From: CAIQPS01 sp963843455
GTDB taxonomy: Bacteria; Actinomycetota; Thermoleophilia; RBG-16-64-13
Reading direction: 5' to 3'
DNA: 64,000 nt
Assembly (NCBI GenBank): GCA_963843455.1
Contig: CAWJKE010000007.1
Span: 496,001-560,000 of the forward strand
Part shown: one piece after another, positions 37,521 to 45,292 of the stretch
Numbering within the stretch: position 1 is the stretch's first letter
Layout of the letters: each line of letters opens with the position of its first letter
The notes under the pieces: model-generated
Database searches by the model: none
Seen by the model: the letters and a program-made list of their open reading frames with translations, nothing else
Told to the model about the DNA's origin: nothing
Position numbers and translations under genes: made by a program

Positions 37521-38911
37521 GCGAGGCCCCGGGCTTCGTTCAGCCGTCTGAGGCCGAACAGGTGCTGGCGCTCAACCTGGCTGGCGCGATCCGAACGGCC
37601 GGCTATCACGACGCCGGCAATGCCGTCATGCAGGAGATGTGCTCCGCTCTGGCCGCACAACTCGACGAGCGAGCCGAGCTCGATGGTTACGTGAGGATCG
37701 GTGTCCAGAGCCACTGCGTCTTCGTCGGCCGGGGACGGATCCGCGCCTCGGTACTCACACACCAGCGCTTCGCGTACCTGACGAAGGTGTTCGCCGATTG
37801 GGGGATCAACGCTCTCACGTTTCATTCGGGCATATCCGAGTCCGATCTGCTGATTCTCACTTTGGTGCTTGCCCGGGAGCACGGGGATGGGCCGGATGAA
37901 CTCACCGCGCTTCTGCGCCGGCAGGGGGTGGAGCGAGTGGATGCCGAACTGCTGGCCCCGGCCGGCGCGGCCCGGGCCATCGCTCCCGTGGAGGCGTACG
38001 CAGCGGCGCTCGACGTCGGTGAGAGGCTCCGCGAAAGCGCCCACCAAGCTGAATACGCCGACGTGCGAGTCGTACGCCACGTAACGCAGGTCATCGTGGA
38101 CCAGATCATCGAGGATCCCCGCTCGCTGATCGGGTTCACCACCATCAAGGAGTACGACAGTCGCCTGGTCTCGCATTCGGCCAATGTCGCCATACTGTCG
38201 GTGCTGCTCGGACTGCGCCTGGGATTGGGCAAGGCGAGGCTTGGAGAGCTGTGTCTGGCTGGGTTCCTACACGACGCCGGCAAGCTGGAGGTGACTCCAG
38301 ACGTCCTGGACAAGCCCGGACCCCTTGATTCCCGCGAATGGGAAGAGATGAGAAAGCATCCGATTAGCGCTGCGCACGCGCTCCTTGCTGCTCGGCGGCT
38401 GACGGCAGCGACCATGAGGGCGGTCGTGGTCGCGTACGAACATCACCTCAACTACGACATGAGCGGTTACCCACCGTCCAAGATGCGGAATCGCGTCTCT
38501 CTCTTCGGGAATATCGTAGCCATCGCGGACCGTTACGATGCGCTGACCACCACCCGACGGTATCGTCAGTTCAACCTGACTCCCCACGAGGTCGTGAGTT
38601 ACCTGGCCATGCACGCAGGCACCTCCTTCGACCCAACGCTTGTCAAGCTGTTCGTGGAGACGATCGGCCTGTTCCCGCCGGGCACTCTTGTGGTCCTTAG
38701 CACCGGCGAGGTGGGAGTGGTATGCGAACCTCCCGTCGACGGACAGCCGTTCGACCGGCCGTCGGTCCGCCTTTGGACCGGGCGGGTCGGACAGATCGTC
38801 GATCTGAGCGAGAAGACGGACGGTAGCTACCGGCTGAGTGTCACCCTGGTGTTGAATCCGGCCGATACGGGACTGGTACCGACGGTGGAGCTGTCCGACT
38901 TCGATACGTAG
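37517..38911 (+). CDS. HD-GYP domain protein (cyclic-di-GMP phosphodiesterase family)
   Basis: The C-terminal half (~205-390) is an HD-GYP domain: SHSANVAILSVLLGL, the metal pair FLHDAGKLEV, DVLDKPGPLDSREWEEMRKH, EHHLNYDMSGYP and IVAIADRYDALTTTRRYR. The canonical HHERxDGxGYP is altered to HHLNYDMSGYP, with metal ligands and GYP kept. Such enzymes degrade c-di-GMP or related dinucleotides and often control pili. The N-terminal ~150 residues resemble the module of the preceding HEAT protein. GTG 37517 is preferred over GTG 37502 (GGGGGAG 6 nt upstream, GTGA overlap). The pilin island follows. Confidence 0.85.
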   Translation: MSEAPGFVQPSEAEQVLALNLAGAIRTAGYHDAGNAVMQEMCSALAAQLDERAELDGYVRIGVQSHCVFVGRGRIRASVLTHQRFAYLTKVFADWGINALTFHSGISESDLLILTLVLAREHGDGPDELTALLRRQGVERVDAELLAPAGAARAIAPVEAYAAALDVGERLRESAHQAEYADVRVVRHVTQVIVDQIIEDPRSLIGFTTIKEYDSRLVSHSANVAILSVLLGLRLGLGKARLGELCLAGFLHDAGKLEVTPDVLDKPGPLDSREWEEMRKHPISAAHALLAARRLTAATMRAVVVAYEHHLNYDMSGYPPSKMRNRVSLFGNIVAIADRYDALTTTRRYRQFNLTPHEVVSYLAMHAGTSFDPTLVKLFVETIGLFPPGTLVVLSTGEVGVVCEPPVDGQPFDRPSVRLWTGRVGQIVDLSEKTDGSYRLSVTLVLNPADTGLVPTVELSDFDT

Positions 38912-38965
38912 CGGGGCACGTTCGTCGATGCGGGTATGGCCGCAGCCTTGCCGAGTGGCAGGAGC

Positions 38966-38992
38966 GGGCACCAGACGACCCCTGCGGTGCCC
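38966..38992 (+). terminator. GC-rich hairpin after the HD-GYP gene
   Basis: GGGCACC (38966-38972) pairs perfectly with GGTGCCC (38986-38992) around a 13-nt loop, 54 bp after the stop. There is no U-tract, as often for terminators in GC-rich Actinobacteria. The 287-bp gap 38912-39198 otherwise holds only the sigma-28-like promoter. Confidence 0.4.
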
Positions 38993-39097
38993 CCTCTGAG
39001 CATCTAAGCCGCTCCAACCCGGCTGTCCGGACCACGATGCCGGCAGCCTGGCCAACGATCATGGCTTGCCTCAGCCGCAGAGTCCCGTTTTAGGCGC

Positions 39098-39125
39098 TAA
39101 AGCCAGGCTGTCTTCTGGTCGATAT
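39098..39125 (+). promoter_or_regulatory. Sigma-28 (FliA/SigD/WhiG)-like promoter of the first minor-pilin operon
   Basis: TAAA (39098-39101), 16 bp, GTCGATAT (39118-39125). The SigD/FliA consensus is TAAA-N14 to 16-GCCGATAT/A, so the -10 matches 7 of 8. The start would be near 39132, about 67 nt before the pilV-like gene. Confidence 0.5.
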
Positions 39126-39198
39126 AGCACGCAACGAGAGCGAGAGCATCGGTCTGTGCAATGTAGGTCGGCTTTCACGTCCCTGGTGAAGCGAGGTC

Positions 39199-40509
39199 GT
39201 GGTGAAGGGCAAGCACATCGCGTTGAAATCAGGTGGCGGGTTCACGCTTATCGAAGTCCTGGTGGCCGGGATGGTGCTGGTCATCGGGCTGATTGCGATG
39301 TCGCAGTTCTTTGCTTCTGCCGCAGCCCGCGTCCTGGATTCCGACATACGGTCGATGCTGCATCAGGTGGCATCGCAGGACCTGGAGTCCGTACGGGGGC
39401 TCCCGTACGAGGACGTGGGCACCGTGACCGGACACCCCAGCGGCGTATTGGCCGATGAGGAAGACCGCACTGTGCAGAATACCCTCGTACGGATCAATCG
39501 TGAGGTGATCTACTGGACGGACCCGAGCTATTCCGGGCCGTATCCAGCCAACTACCGGCGAGTGAAGGTGACGGTCAGCGCTGTGGATTACGCACGGCTC
39601 GCACCCGTGGAGTTGACCAGTAACGTGGCGGGCGGCACCCCGGGGGGAAACCTGGACGTCACTGTGACCGACCTGGAGGGAAATCCGGTGCCGGACGCAA
39701 GGATCGAGATAACCGATGACAACCTGGTGCCCCATGTCAACATCAATTCACTTGCGTTGCGGACCGACAGCACTGGACACATGCTCATACCGGGTCTGAC
39801 TCCAGACGACACGCCAAACTACTACGTTAGGGTATCGAAGTCCGGCTACAACGACGACTGGACCGACCCGATGGTGGTTGTCCAGGACGGACTGCCGTAC
39901 ACGGTCGTGGAATTCACCATCGACCGACTGGCAGATTTCACGGTTCGCGTTGTCGACACTTTCGGCGCACCCGTGGAGGGTCTGAACGTCTCGGTCATCG
40001 GCCCGAAGGAGTTCGACCAGTCGTTCGTTTCTTCTGCCGAGGGACAACTGTTCGAGAACGTCCGGTACTCCACCGATCTCGACAAGTACGTCGTGCGCTT
40101 AGTGGAGGGTCAGGGGTATGACCCGGTTTCTGAAGGTGTGGTCCTGGAACCGGGCGAATCTCGAGAGGTCGTGCTGACTGTCCCGGCCGGCGGCCCGACG
40201 ACGACTACCACAATACCTCTTACCACCACGACGACCCTGATCCCGACGACCACCACAACGGGATCTGGTGCGGGCAGTCTCACGGTACGGGTGTTGAGTA
40301 CCGGGACCAATGGGCCGTTGCGCCGGGCCCTCGTGAACCTCGAAGGTCACACCCTGTTGACGAATGACGACGGCTACGCGTACTTCTCCAATCTGGAGTC
40401 GCGCACGTACTCGATCGTCGTGACGAAGAACAACTACTACGACTACAGGGGCCATGTGGTCATCAATGGCTCCACCTCAACCGTAATCCATCTCACGCGC
40501 GAGTATTGA
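39199..40509 (+). CDS. Type IV minor prepilin (PilV-like) with carboxypeptidase-regulatory-like domains
   Basis: A short basic leader ends at the prepilin peptidase site G-FTLIEVLV, followed by one hydrophobic helix (LVAGMVLVIGLIAMSQFF). Unlike ordinary PilV, the 436-residue protein continues with Ig-like carboxypeptidase-regulatory domains (~140-330: LDVTVTDLEGNPVPDARIEI, FTVRVVDTFGAPVEGLNVSV), a Thr-rich linker (~335-358) and a final domain of the same kind. Start is GTG 39199 or, with a better spaced GAGG, GTG 39202. It heads the V-W-X set behind a sigma-28-like promoter and is probably exposed at the pilus tip. Confidence 0.82.
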   Translation: MVKGKHIALKSGGGFTLIEVLVAGMVLVIGLIAMSQFFASAAARVLDSDIRSMLHQVASQDLESVRGLPYEDVGTVTGHPSGVLADEEDRTVQNTLVRINREVIYWTDPSYSGPYPANYRRVKVTVSAVDYARLAPVELTSNVAGGTPGGNLDVTVTDLEGNPVPDARIEITDDNLVPHVNINSLALRTDSTGHMLIPGLTPDDTPNYYVRVSKSGYNDDWTDPMVVVQDGLPYTVVEFTIDRLADFTVRVVDTFGAPVEGLNVSVIGPKEFDQSFVSSAEGQLFENVRYSTDLDKYVVRLVEGQGYDPVSEGVVLEPGESREVVLTVPAGGPTTTTTIPLTTTTTLIPTTTTTGSGAGSLTVRVLSTGTNGPLRRALVNLEGHTLLTNDDGYAYFSNLESRTYSIVVTKNNYYDYRGHVVINGSTSTVIHLTREY

Positions 40510-40518
40510 GACGAGGCA

Positions 40519-41250
40519 GTGGATTCACGATCGCATAGCGGGTTGCTCCACCGTCATCAGGGTAGCGGTCTAACGGCTCGCCGAAGGCCCCGGTGGCGTC
40601 GGCTCGCCGGAGAGCGCGGTATGACGCTCATAGAACTCCTTTTAGTGCTGCTGCTGGTGGGGGTGGTGAGCGGCGCCGCTCTTGGCGTTCTCTTCAGCGT
40701 TACCGGCGTGTTCTACTCCCAGGAGGTGCGCGTCCTCAATCAGGACGATGCCCGGCTGGCCATCAACCAGATCACCCGCTACCTACGTATGGCTACCTCA
40801 TCGGCGGACAATCAGACCAGCCAGTCGAACGCCGTTCTTACTGCCCTTCCGCGGGATGTCGAGTTCTACTGCGACCTCGACGGGGACGGTCTGGCCGAGA
40901 AGGCCCGCTACTACTTGCTGGGCGAGTCGCTGAGGATGCAGGCGGTCGATCCCGTTTGGGAGACATCGCCGGAGCCTCATTGGAGCTACCTAGCGTACGC
41001 CGAGGATGGAGTCGTGGTCCAGGATGCGGTACGGAACAAGACCGATGGAACTGACCCGTTGTTTCGCTACTACCGTTACGTCAGCGGCGCACTTCAGGAA
41101 TTCTCGCCCACGACCGCAGCGCTGAAGCAGCAAATCGTGACGGTCGCCATTTCGCTGAGCGTGAACGAGGTTCCCGAGTTGGCCCGGGGGAATGTGCAAT
41201 TGGCCACCCGCGTCCAAATAAGGCAGAGGTACGATGGAGGCCTGGAATGA
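40519..41250 (+). CDS. Type IV minor prepilin (PilW/GspJ-like)
   Basis: A 33-residue Arg-rich leader ends G-MTLIELLLVLLLVGVVSG, the prepilin peptidase site plus N-terminal helix. The remaining ~190 residues are a pilin head with an acidic DLDGDGLAEKARYYLLG stretch that could bind calcium. Start GTG 40519 is 9 bp after the PilV-like gene. The next gene overlaps by 4 bp (ATGA). Assignment as W/J type rests on gene order and size rather than a specific signature. Confidence 0.75.
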   Translation: MDSRSHSGLLHRHQGSGLTARRRPRWRRLAGERGMTLIELLLVLLLVGVVSGAALGVLFSVTGVFYSQEVRVLNQDDARLAINQITRYLRMATSSADNQTSQSNAVLTALPRDVEFYCDLDGDGLAEKARYYLLGESLRMQAVDPVWETSPEPHWSYLAYAEDGVVVQDAVRNKTDGTDPLFRYYRYVSGALQEFSPTTAALKQQIVTVAISLSVNEVPELARGNVQLATRVQIRQRYDGGLE

Positions 41251-42815
41251 TGTCGTGGCGCCTCACCAAACGGTCAGAATCCGGCGGGCTTCGCAAGGGC
41301 GCAGCTTCGGCTCTCGGACGCTGGCGCCGACAACACCATGAGCAGCGGGGCTACATTCTCATTCTCATGATGCTGATCGTGATGGCGGTGGGCATGATGG
41401 CGGCAGTGCTGCTCGCGGCCTTGGTCGTGAACCAGGGCCACGTCGCCCGTGACCGTTCCTACACCGAGTCACTGGCCGTCGCCGAAGCCGGTCTGAATCA
41501 GTACCTGTGGATGGTGGCCAGCGGTCAGTCCTCAGAGATAAACGATTTCGAGATTCCCGGAAACCCGGGCCCTGATCCCCACGCGCAGACGTTCACCCTC
41601 GAGGATGCGTACGACGAGAGCGTCAAGGGCGACTACACCATAGAAGTGACGCCGCCCTCGGCGAGCGATTCGCGCATCGTCGTGAAGGTGACAGGCGCCT
41701 CCGAATCTCCCACAGTCGTACCCCGCACGGTGAGTGCGCACATAGGGAGACCGGCCTTTAGCGAATACGTCCTTCTGGTTGACGAATCCGTGTACATCGG
41801 TGGGCCACTGTCTCGCGTGTGGCACGGCAAGACGCACTCCAATACGGGGATCCGCATAGAGACGAGCGACATCAACGACACGGTCACCAACGCCCGGTCT
41901 ACGTACACCTACGGTAGTCAGACGAAGGCGGGTATCTGGTCTCAGGATGTGCCGACGAGCGACCCGTCGAGGGCTCTGTGGCACTTCCCGGTTCCCCCGA
42001 TCGACTTCGGGACTGTCACCTCGGACTTCGTCAAACTCAGCAGTAAGGCGACCGGGGTCCACAATCTGACATACGTGGACCCGACTGCCCCGGGACGCGC
42101 TCACGGCTGGTACATACGCATCAATTCCAATCAGACCTATCAGGTGGCCCAGGTAAGCAACGAGTTGGAGAGCAAGACCTATTCGAGCGGCAACAACAGG
42201 GGGGGATACCTGACCATTGGGGCACTCAGCGCCGCACGCTCCTTTCCGAATCAGGGTGTGATCTACGCCAACGACAACGTCTGGGTGGAAGGTGCGAACG
42301 TCACCGGAAGGCTGACGATAGCATGCTCCGGCCAGCTCAATCCCTCGGGCAAGCGGGACGCCACCAGCATCAACATAGTGGGCGATCTGACCTACGCTGT
42401 GAAGGATGGCACGTGTGCCATCGGGCTCATCGCCCAGAACAACGTAAAGATCCCCATGTATGCCCCGATGGGCCGGGCAGGAAGCCTCTCCACCATGAAT
42501 ATGGAGATCGACTGCGCTCTCATCGCCCAGCAGGGAGCGGAGTTCGTCAGCTTCGATAGTTCGGGCAGCTCGAGCGGCTGGGGCCCGCGCCGGAACCTGC
42601 TCACCATCTTCGGGTCGGTGTCCTCGTTCCAGACGCCGTTCCGACGTACATCTCCCATCGAAGGATCGAGCAACTACGCCGGTTTTGAGGAAGGCGAGAA
42701 CGTGTATGACGGTTTTCTGCTCCATAACCCGCCGCCACATTTCCCGACCATTGGGTCGTACCAGATTCTCGACTGGCAGGAATTGCCCCTGAGTCAACAG
42801 ATCGTTGGCGGGTGA
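41247..42815 (+). CDS. PilX/GspK-like pilus assembly protein
   Basis: The 522-residue product has a ~35-residue basic leader ending QRGYILILMMLIVMAVGMMA, a single hydrophobic segment, and the helix SLAVAEAGLNQYLWM that is typical of PilX N-terminal domains. There is no Glu at +5 of a type IV prepilin, as is common for PilX/GspK proteins. The large C-terminal part (~150-520) is beta-rich and Ser/Asn/Gly-rich, without a domain I recognise. It completes the first V-W-X set. Confidence 0.72.
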   Translation: MMSWRLTKRSESGGLRKGAASALGRWRRQHHEQRGYILILMMLIVMAVGMMAAVLLAALVVNQGHVARDRSYTESLAVAEAGLNQYLWMVASGQSSEINDFEIPGNPGPDPHAQTFTLEDAYDESVKGDYTIEVTPPSASDSRIVVKVTGASESPTVVPRTVSAHIGRPAFSEYVLLVDESVYIGGPLSRVWHGKTHSNTGIRIETSDINDTVTNARSTYTYGSQTKAGIWSQDVPTSDPSRALWHFPVPPIDFGTVTSDFVKLSSKATGVHNLTYVDPTAPGRAHGWYIRINSNQTYQVAQVSNELESKTYSSGNNRGGYLTIGALSAARSFPNQGVIYANDNVWVEGANVTGRLTIACSGQLNPSGKRDATSINIVGDLTYAVKDGTCAIGLIAQNNVKIPMYAPMGRAGSLSTMNMEIDCALIAQQGAEFVSFDSSGSSSGWGPRRNLLTIFGSVSSFQTPFRRTSPIEGSSNYAGFEEGENVYDGFLLHNPPPHFPTIGSYQILDWQELPLSQQIVGG

Positions 42816-42929
42816 CCCGCAGTCGACTCCCGGGGGGGCGGACCCCGTATGACAAGCCAGCGGCAGCACGCATGACTACGCGTGTTCTGCGCGAGAGTCA
42901 GCATTCCACTAAAGTCGTAGAAGTTGTCC

Positions 42930-42956
42930 TAAAGTCCTGCCGCAGACTGCCGATAG
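42930..42956 (+). promoter_or_regulatory. Sigma-28 (FliA/SigD/WhiG)-like promoter of the major pilin gene
   Basis: TAAAGTCC (42930-42937), 11 bp, GCCGATAG (42949-42956), equal to TAAA-N15-GCCGATAG. The FliA consensus is TAAAGTTT-N11-GCCGATAA, so this is close to perfect including spacing. A second CTAAAGTC copy lies exactly 20 bp upstream (42909-42916 against 42929-42936). Predicted start near 42963, giving a leader of about 90 nt. Confidence 0.65.
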
Positions 42957-42996
42957 AAGAGGCGACACGCTCATTTTGGCGTGCTGGGCCGCGAGG

Positions 42997-43030
42997 TGTT
43001 CGCGGTCCCACTAAAAAGGGTCCGCGAACA
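42997..43030 (+). promoter_or_regulatory. Stem-loop in the pilin mRNA leader
   Basis: TGTTCGCGG (42997-43005) pairs with CCGCGAACA (43022-43030), nine base pairs, with three more G-C pairs inside (CCC/GGG) after a mismatch and an A-rich loop. It ends 4 nt before the AGGAGGAGG Shine-Dalgarno. It could stabilise the abundant pilin mRNA or regulate its translation. Confidence 0.55.
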
Positions 43031-43051
43031 ACAGGAGGAGGAACACAGACG

Positions 43052-43552
43052 ATGTTCAGAAAGATCCACAAAAGGATGAAGGGCGAAAAAGGTTTCACCC
43101 TCATCGAACTCCTGGTGGTGATCATCATCATCGCCATCCTGGCGGCGATCGCCATCCCGACCTTCCTTGGCCAGCGCCAGAAGGCTCAGGATGCAGCTGC
43201 CAAGTCTCTCGTCCGTAACGCTATGACCGCCATTGAATCCACCTATGTCGACACACAAAGCTTCGCCACGATGACCACCGCAATGCTGGATGCGGTTGAG
43301 CCGTCGATCGATTGGCCCGCAATCGCAGCTGCTGCTGTCGGCAATGCCGCCGCGGCTGCGGCGAGCCCCACCGGGGCCGCGAACATCAGCGCGGTTAGCG
43401 TTGGCGTGGACACTGCCAATATCTACGGCGTAGGCAGTCTCTCGGCGTCGGGTCATGTGTTTGGAGTCCGCGTCGACAAGAACGTCGGCAACACGTACTA
43501 CAAGGGCAACGCCGCCCCCGGTGCGGCACTCGCAGTTGGTGTGGCCTGGTAG
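43052..43552 (+). CDS. pilA: Major type IV pilin (PilA-like), copy 1
   Basis: A classic type IVa prepilin: short leader MFRKIHKRMKGEKG, cleavage before FTLIELLVVIIIIAIL (Glu at +5), then PTFLGQRQKAQDAAAKSLVR and a small, Ala-rich, Cys-free head (~120 residues) ending VGVAW. 166 residues from ATG 43052, set by AGGAGGAGG upstream; the frame is open far upstream but this part is not coding. Own promoter, leader stem-loop and downstream hairpin make it a single-gene unit, suiting high expression of a structural subunit. Confidence 0.92.
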   Translation: MFRKIHKRMKGEKGFTLIELLVVIIIIAILAAIAIPTFLGQRQKAQDAAAKSLVRNAMTAIESTYVDTQSFATMTTAMLDAVEPSIDWPAIAAAAVGNAAAAAASPTGAANISAVSVGVDTANIYGVGSLSASGHVFGVRVDKNVGNTYYKGNAAPGAALAVGVAW

Positions 43553-43589
43553 ACACAGGGCCGCGTGAAGTCACTTGGCTTGGGAGCCA

Positions 43590-43615
43590 GGGGGGCCGTC
43601 GAAAGACGGCCCCCC
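43590..43615 (+). terminator. Strong hairpin after pilA (GC-rich terminator)
   Basis: GGGGGGCCGTC (43590-43600), GAAA tetraloop, GACGGCCCCCC (43605-43615): an 11-bp perfect stem 37 bp after the pilin stop. No U-tract follows. Probably a terminator and 3' mRNA stabiliser. Confidence 0.65.
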
Positions 43616-43900
43616 GTTCCTACAGAAGGGTGCTCCTTAGTTGCCGTGACACCTAGTAGGGGGCAACGGTGCAAGCACCTCCAGTGAGTTGGTGCATGAG
43701 GAAACTCTTCTGGGGCCCCAGGCATTGGGGCTCCGCGCGTCCGTGGTGAAGGCGAAAGAGCTACCCAGTCCGTGACCACGGAAGGAACTCAGCGGCCTGG
43801 CGGAGAAGACACCTCTGTAAGAGGCGAAACGAGGCGGTTGTGAGGTCGAGAATGCAGCGCGAGAATTGAGCAGCGCCGCAAGCGCACGGTCCCAAGACCG
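43616..43900 (+). other. Non-coding, hairpin-rich stretch; no gene seen
   Basis: Several pairings are visible: GTTGCC/GGCAAC (43640-43645 with 43662-43667), GCACC/GGTGC (43675-43679 with 43691-43695), GGGCCCCA/TGGGGCTC around GGCAT (43713-43733), TCCGTGGT/ACCACGGA (about 43740-43785) and CCTCT/AGAGG near 43815. I could not fit it to a c-di-GMP riboswitch, RNase P RNA or an intron. It may be the structured leader of the TPR lipoprotein gene, or decayed sequence. Confidence 0.35.
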
Positions 43901-44509
43901 TTGCTTCGGCCGGCCCTTGGTGCGATCGTGCTGCTTACCTCGCTCGTGATGGTTCTGCCCTTCTTCTCCGCTGGCTGCTCGAACGAGTTGTCTCGGGCCG
44001 CGAAGGCCGAACAGGCGGGAGACCTCACCACGGCGGTCTCGCTCTACCGGAATCGACTCGAGGCAAGTCCCGACGATCTGGAGGCTATCAAAGCTCTTTC
44101 CGCGATCCTCTACATGGAGCGCGAATGGGACGAGGCTTTGCCGGTGCAGGAGAGAGCCATCACTCTCGATCCCAATGAGGCCCAGATCCGCGTGGAGCTC
44201 GGTTTCAACTACCTCAACCATCAGGGGCAGGCTGCCAAGGCTGTCGCCGTGCTTCTTGAGGCAGCCGTGCTCGAACCGGGAGCCAAGCACCTCTGTTTCC
44301 TAGCGCAGGCCCAATTGGCCGGGGATGATCAGCGAGCAGCAGAGGAGACTCTGGGGAAGGCGCTGGCCGCTGATAAGAGCTACGGCTACACGTATGTCTT
44401 ATTGATACCACTCTTGGAGCGGCAAGGGAGAACGGCGGAGGCGGCTCAGCTTCGAGCTGCGGCCGGAGACGCTGGAGTGGCTCTTGAAGCTCTCAGCGAC
44501 ACGCAGTAG
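43901..44509 (+). CDS. TPR-repeat lipoprotein in the pilin island
   Basis: A 202-residue protein with an N-terminal hydrophobic signal ending in a lipobox (FFSAGC, Cys ~26) and about four TPR motifs (AAKAEQAGDLTTAVSLYRNR, LSAILYMEREWDEALPVQE, LGFNYLNHQGQAAKAVAVLL, LAQAQLAGDDQRAAEETLGK). It resembles PilF/PilW-type pilotin lipoproteins by layout, though these are defined for outer membranes; here it is probably anchored to the outer face of the cytoplasmic membrane. TTG 43901 is the only usable start before the signal; no clear Shine-Dalgarno. Confidence 0.72.
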   Translation: MLRPALGAIVLLTSLVMVLPFFSAGCSNELSRAAKAEQAGDLTTAVSLYRNRLEASPDDLEAIKALSAILYMEREWDEALPVQERAITLDPNEAQIRVELGFNYLNHQGQAAKAVAVLLEAAVLEPGAKHLCFLAQAQLAGDDQRAAEETLGKALAADKSYGYTYVLLIPLLERQGRTAEAAQLRAAAGDAGVALEALSDTQ

Positions 44510-44556
44510 CGGCGCAATGGCTATCGCTGGTACTGCGAAAGGAGGTTTGGGGTCGA

Positions 44557-45102
44557 GTGGAGGTCATGAACAACAGTCGAAACGAGCGCATCGCCAACCG
44601 ACTAGCGCGCCGGCTGCGGAGGTATAGCCCCGGCCAGGCAGGTTTCACCCTCATCGAGCTTCTGGTGGTGATCATCATTATCGCCGTCCTCGCGGCGGTC
44701 GCCATCCCGACTTTTCTCGGGCAGCGCCAAAAAGCCCAGGATGCGGCTGCATACTCGCTGGTGCGGAACGCACTCACTGCACTCGAGGGGGCGTTAGTCG
44801 AGACCGGAGACTATACGCAGATAACAGCAGCTGCTCTCAACAGTATCGAACCGAGCATCCACTTTCTGCAGGCTGGCGCGAATCTTGTCACCACAAGTCC
44901 TGCGTGGATTGCGAGCCCTCTTGCTGCGCAGGCCAACCGTAACGAAGTCGAGTTCTTTCCCGAGTCGCCGAGTACAGCTGATCTAGCCAACGTGAGCGCA
45001 AGTGGGAACTCCTTTGGTGTCCAGATCGACACTGTGAACCTCAGCGACACGGGTTACGTTAAGGTGAAGCTCATCGAAGGGAGTGCCGACCTGGGCTGGT
45101 AG
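44557..45102 (+). CDS. Major type IV pilin-like protein, copy 2
   Basis: A second prepilin closely matching pilA in its first ~45 mature residues: FTLIELLVVIIIIAVLAA, PTFLGQRQKAQDAAAYSLVR. The leader is longer (about 29 residues) and the head differs, ending GSADLGW. 181 residues from GTG 44557 (AAAGGAGG 11 nt upstream); ATG 44566 is an alternative. It opens the second pilin set. The near-identity of the N-terminal helix with divergent heads suggests paralogues kept similar for co-assembly, or gene conversion. Confidence 0.88.
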   Translation: MEVMNNSRNERIANRLARRLRRYSPGQAGFTLIELLVVIIIIAVLAAVAIPTFLGQRQKAQDAAAYSLVRNALTALEGALVETGDYTQITAAALNSIEPSIHFLQAGANLVTTSPAWIASPLAAQANRNEVEFFPESPSTADLANVSASGNSFGVQIDTVNLSDTGYVKVKLIEGSADLGW

Positions 45103-45205
45103 CTCGCGCCGTGTTGTGTCAGCGACTGGCCAGTGTGAAGGGCTATTCCCTTCTCCATGCCCGCTTTGCCGATAGGCACTGCCACAGCATCAGCGGCACC
45201 TTTTC

Positions 45206-45292
45206 GGCATTCAACTGAATACCCTGACCGTCGACGAGACTGGCTATTACAAAGTCAAAGTGATCGACGGCCAGCCCGGTATCGGCTGGTAG
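45206..45292 (+). pseudogene. C-terminal fragment of a third pilin gene
   Basis: The frame at 45206-45292 encodes 28 residues, GIQLNTLTVDETGYYKVKVI then DGQPGIGW and a stop. It aligns with the C-terminus of the pilin just upstream (GVQIDTVNLSDTGYVKVKLI...GW). The matching upstream part is out of frame (ISGTF-like at 45190-45204) and then unrecognisable, with no start or signal. A decayed tandem pilin copy in the otherwise gene-free 45103-45396 gap. Confidence 0.75.

Noticed and set aside
43616..43900. c-di-GMP riboswitch upstream of the TPR lipoprotein
   Set aside because: The conserved GEMM core and its tetraloop/receptor were not found, despite the HD-GYP context.
45168..45175. Third GCCGATAG, sigma-28-like -10, before the H-V-W-X pilin set
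   Set aside because: No TAAA-type -35 at 14-16 bp upstream, and it is over 200 bp from the next gene, within decayed pilin sequence.
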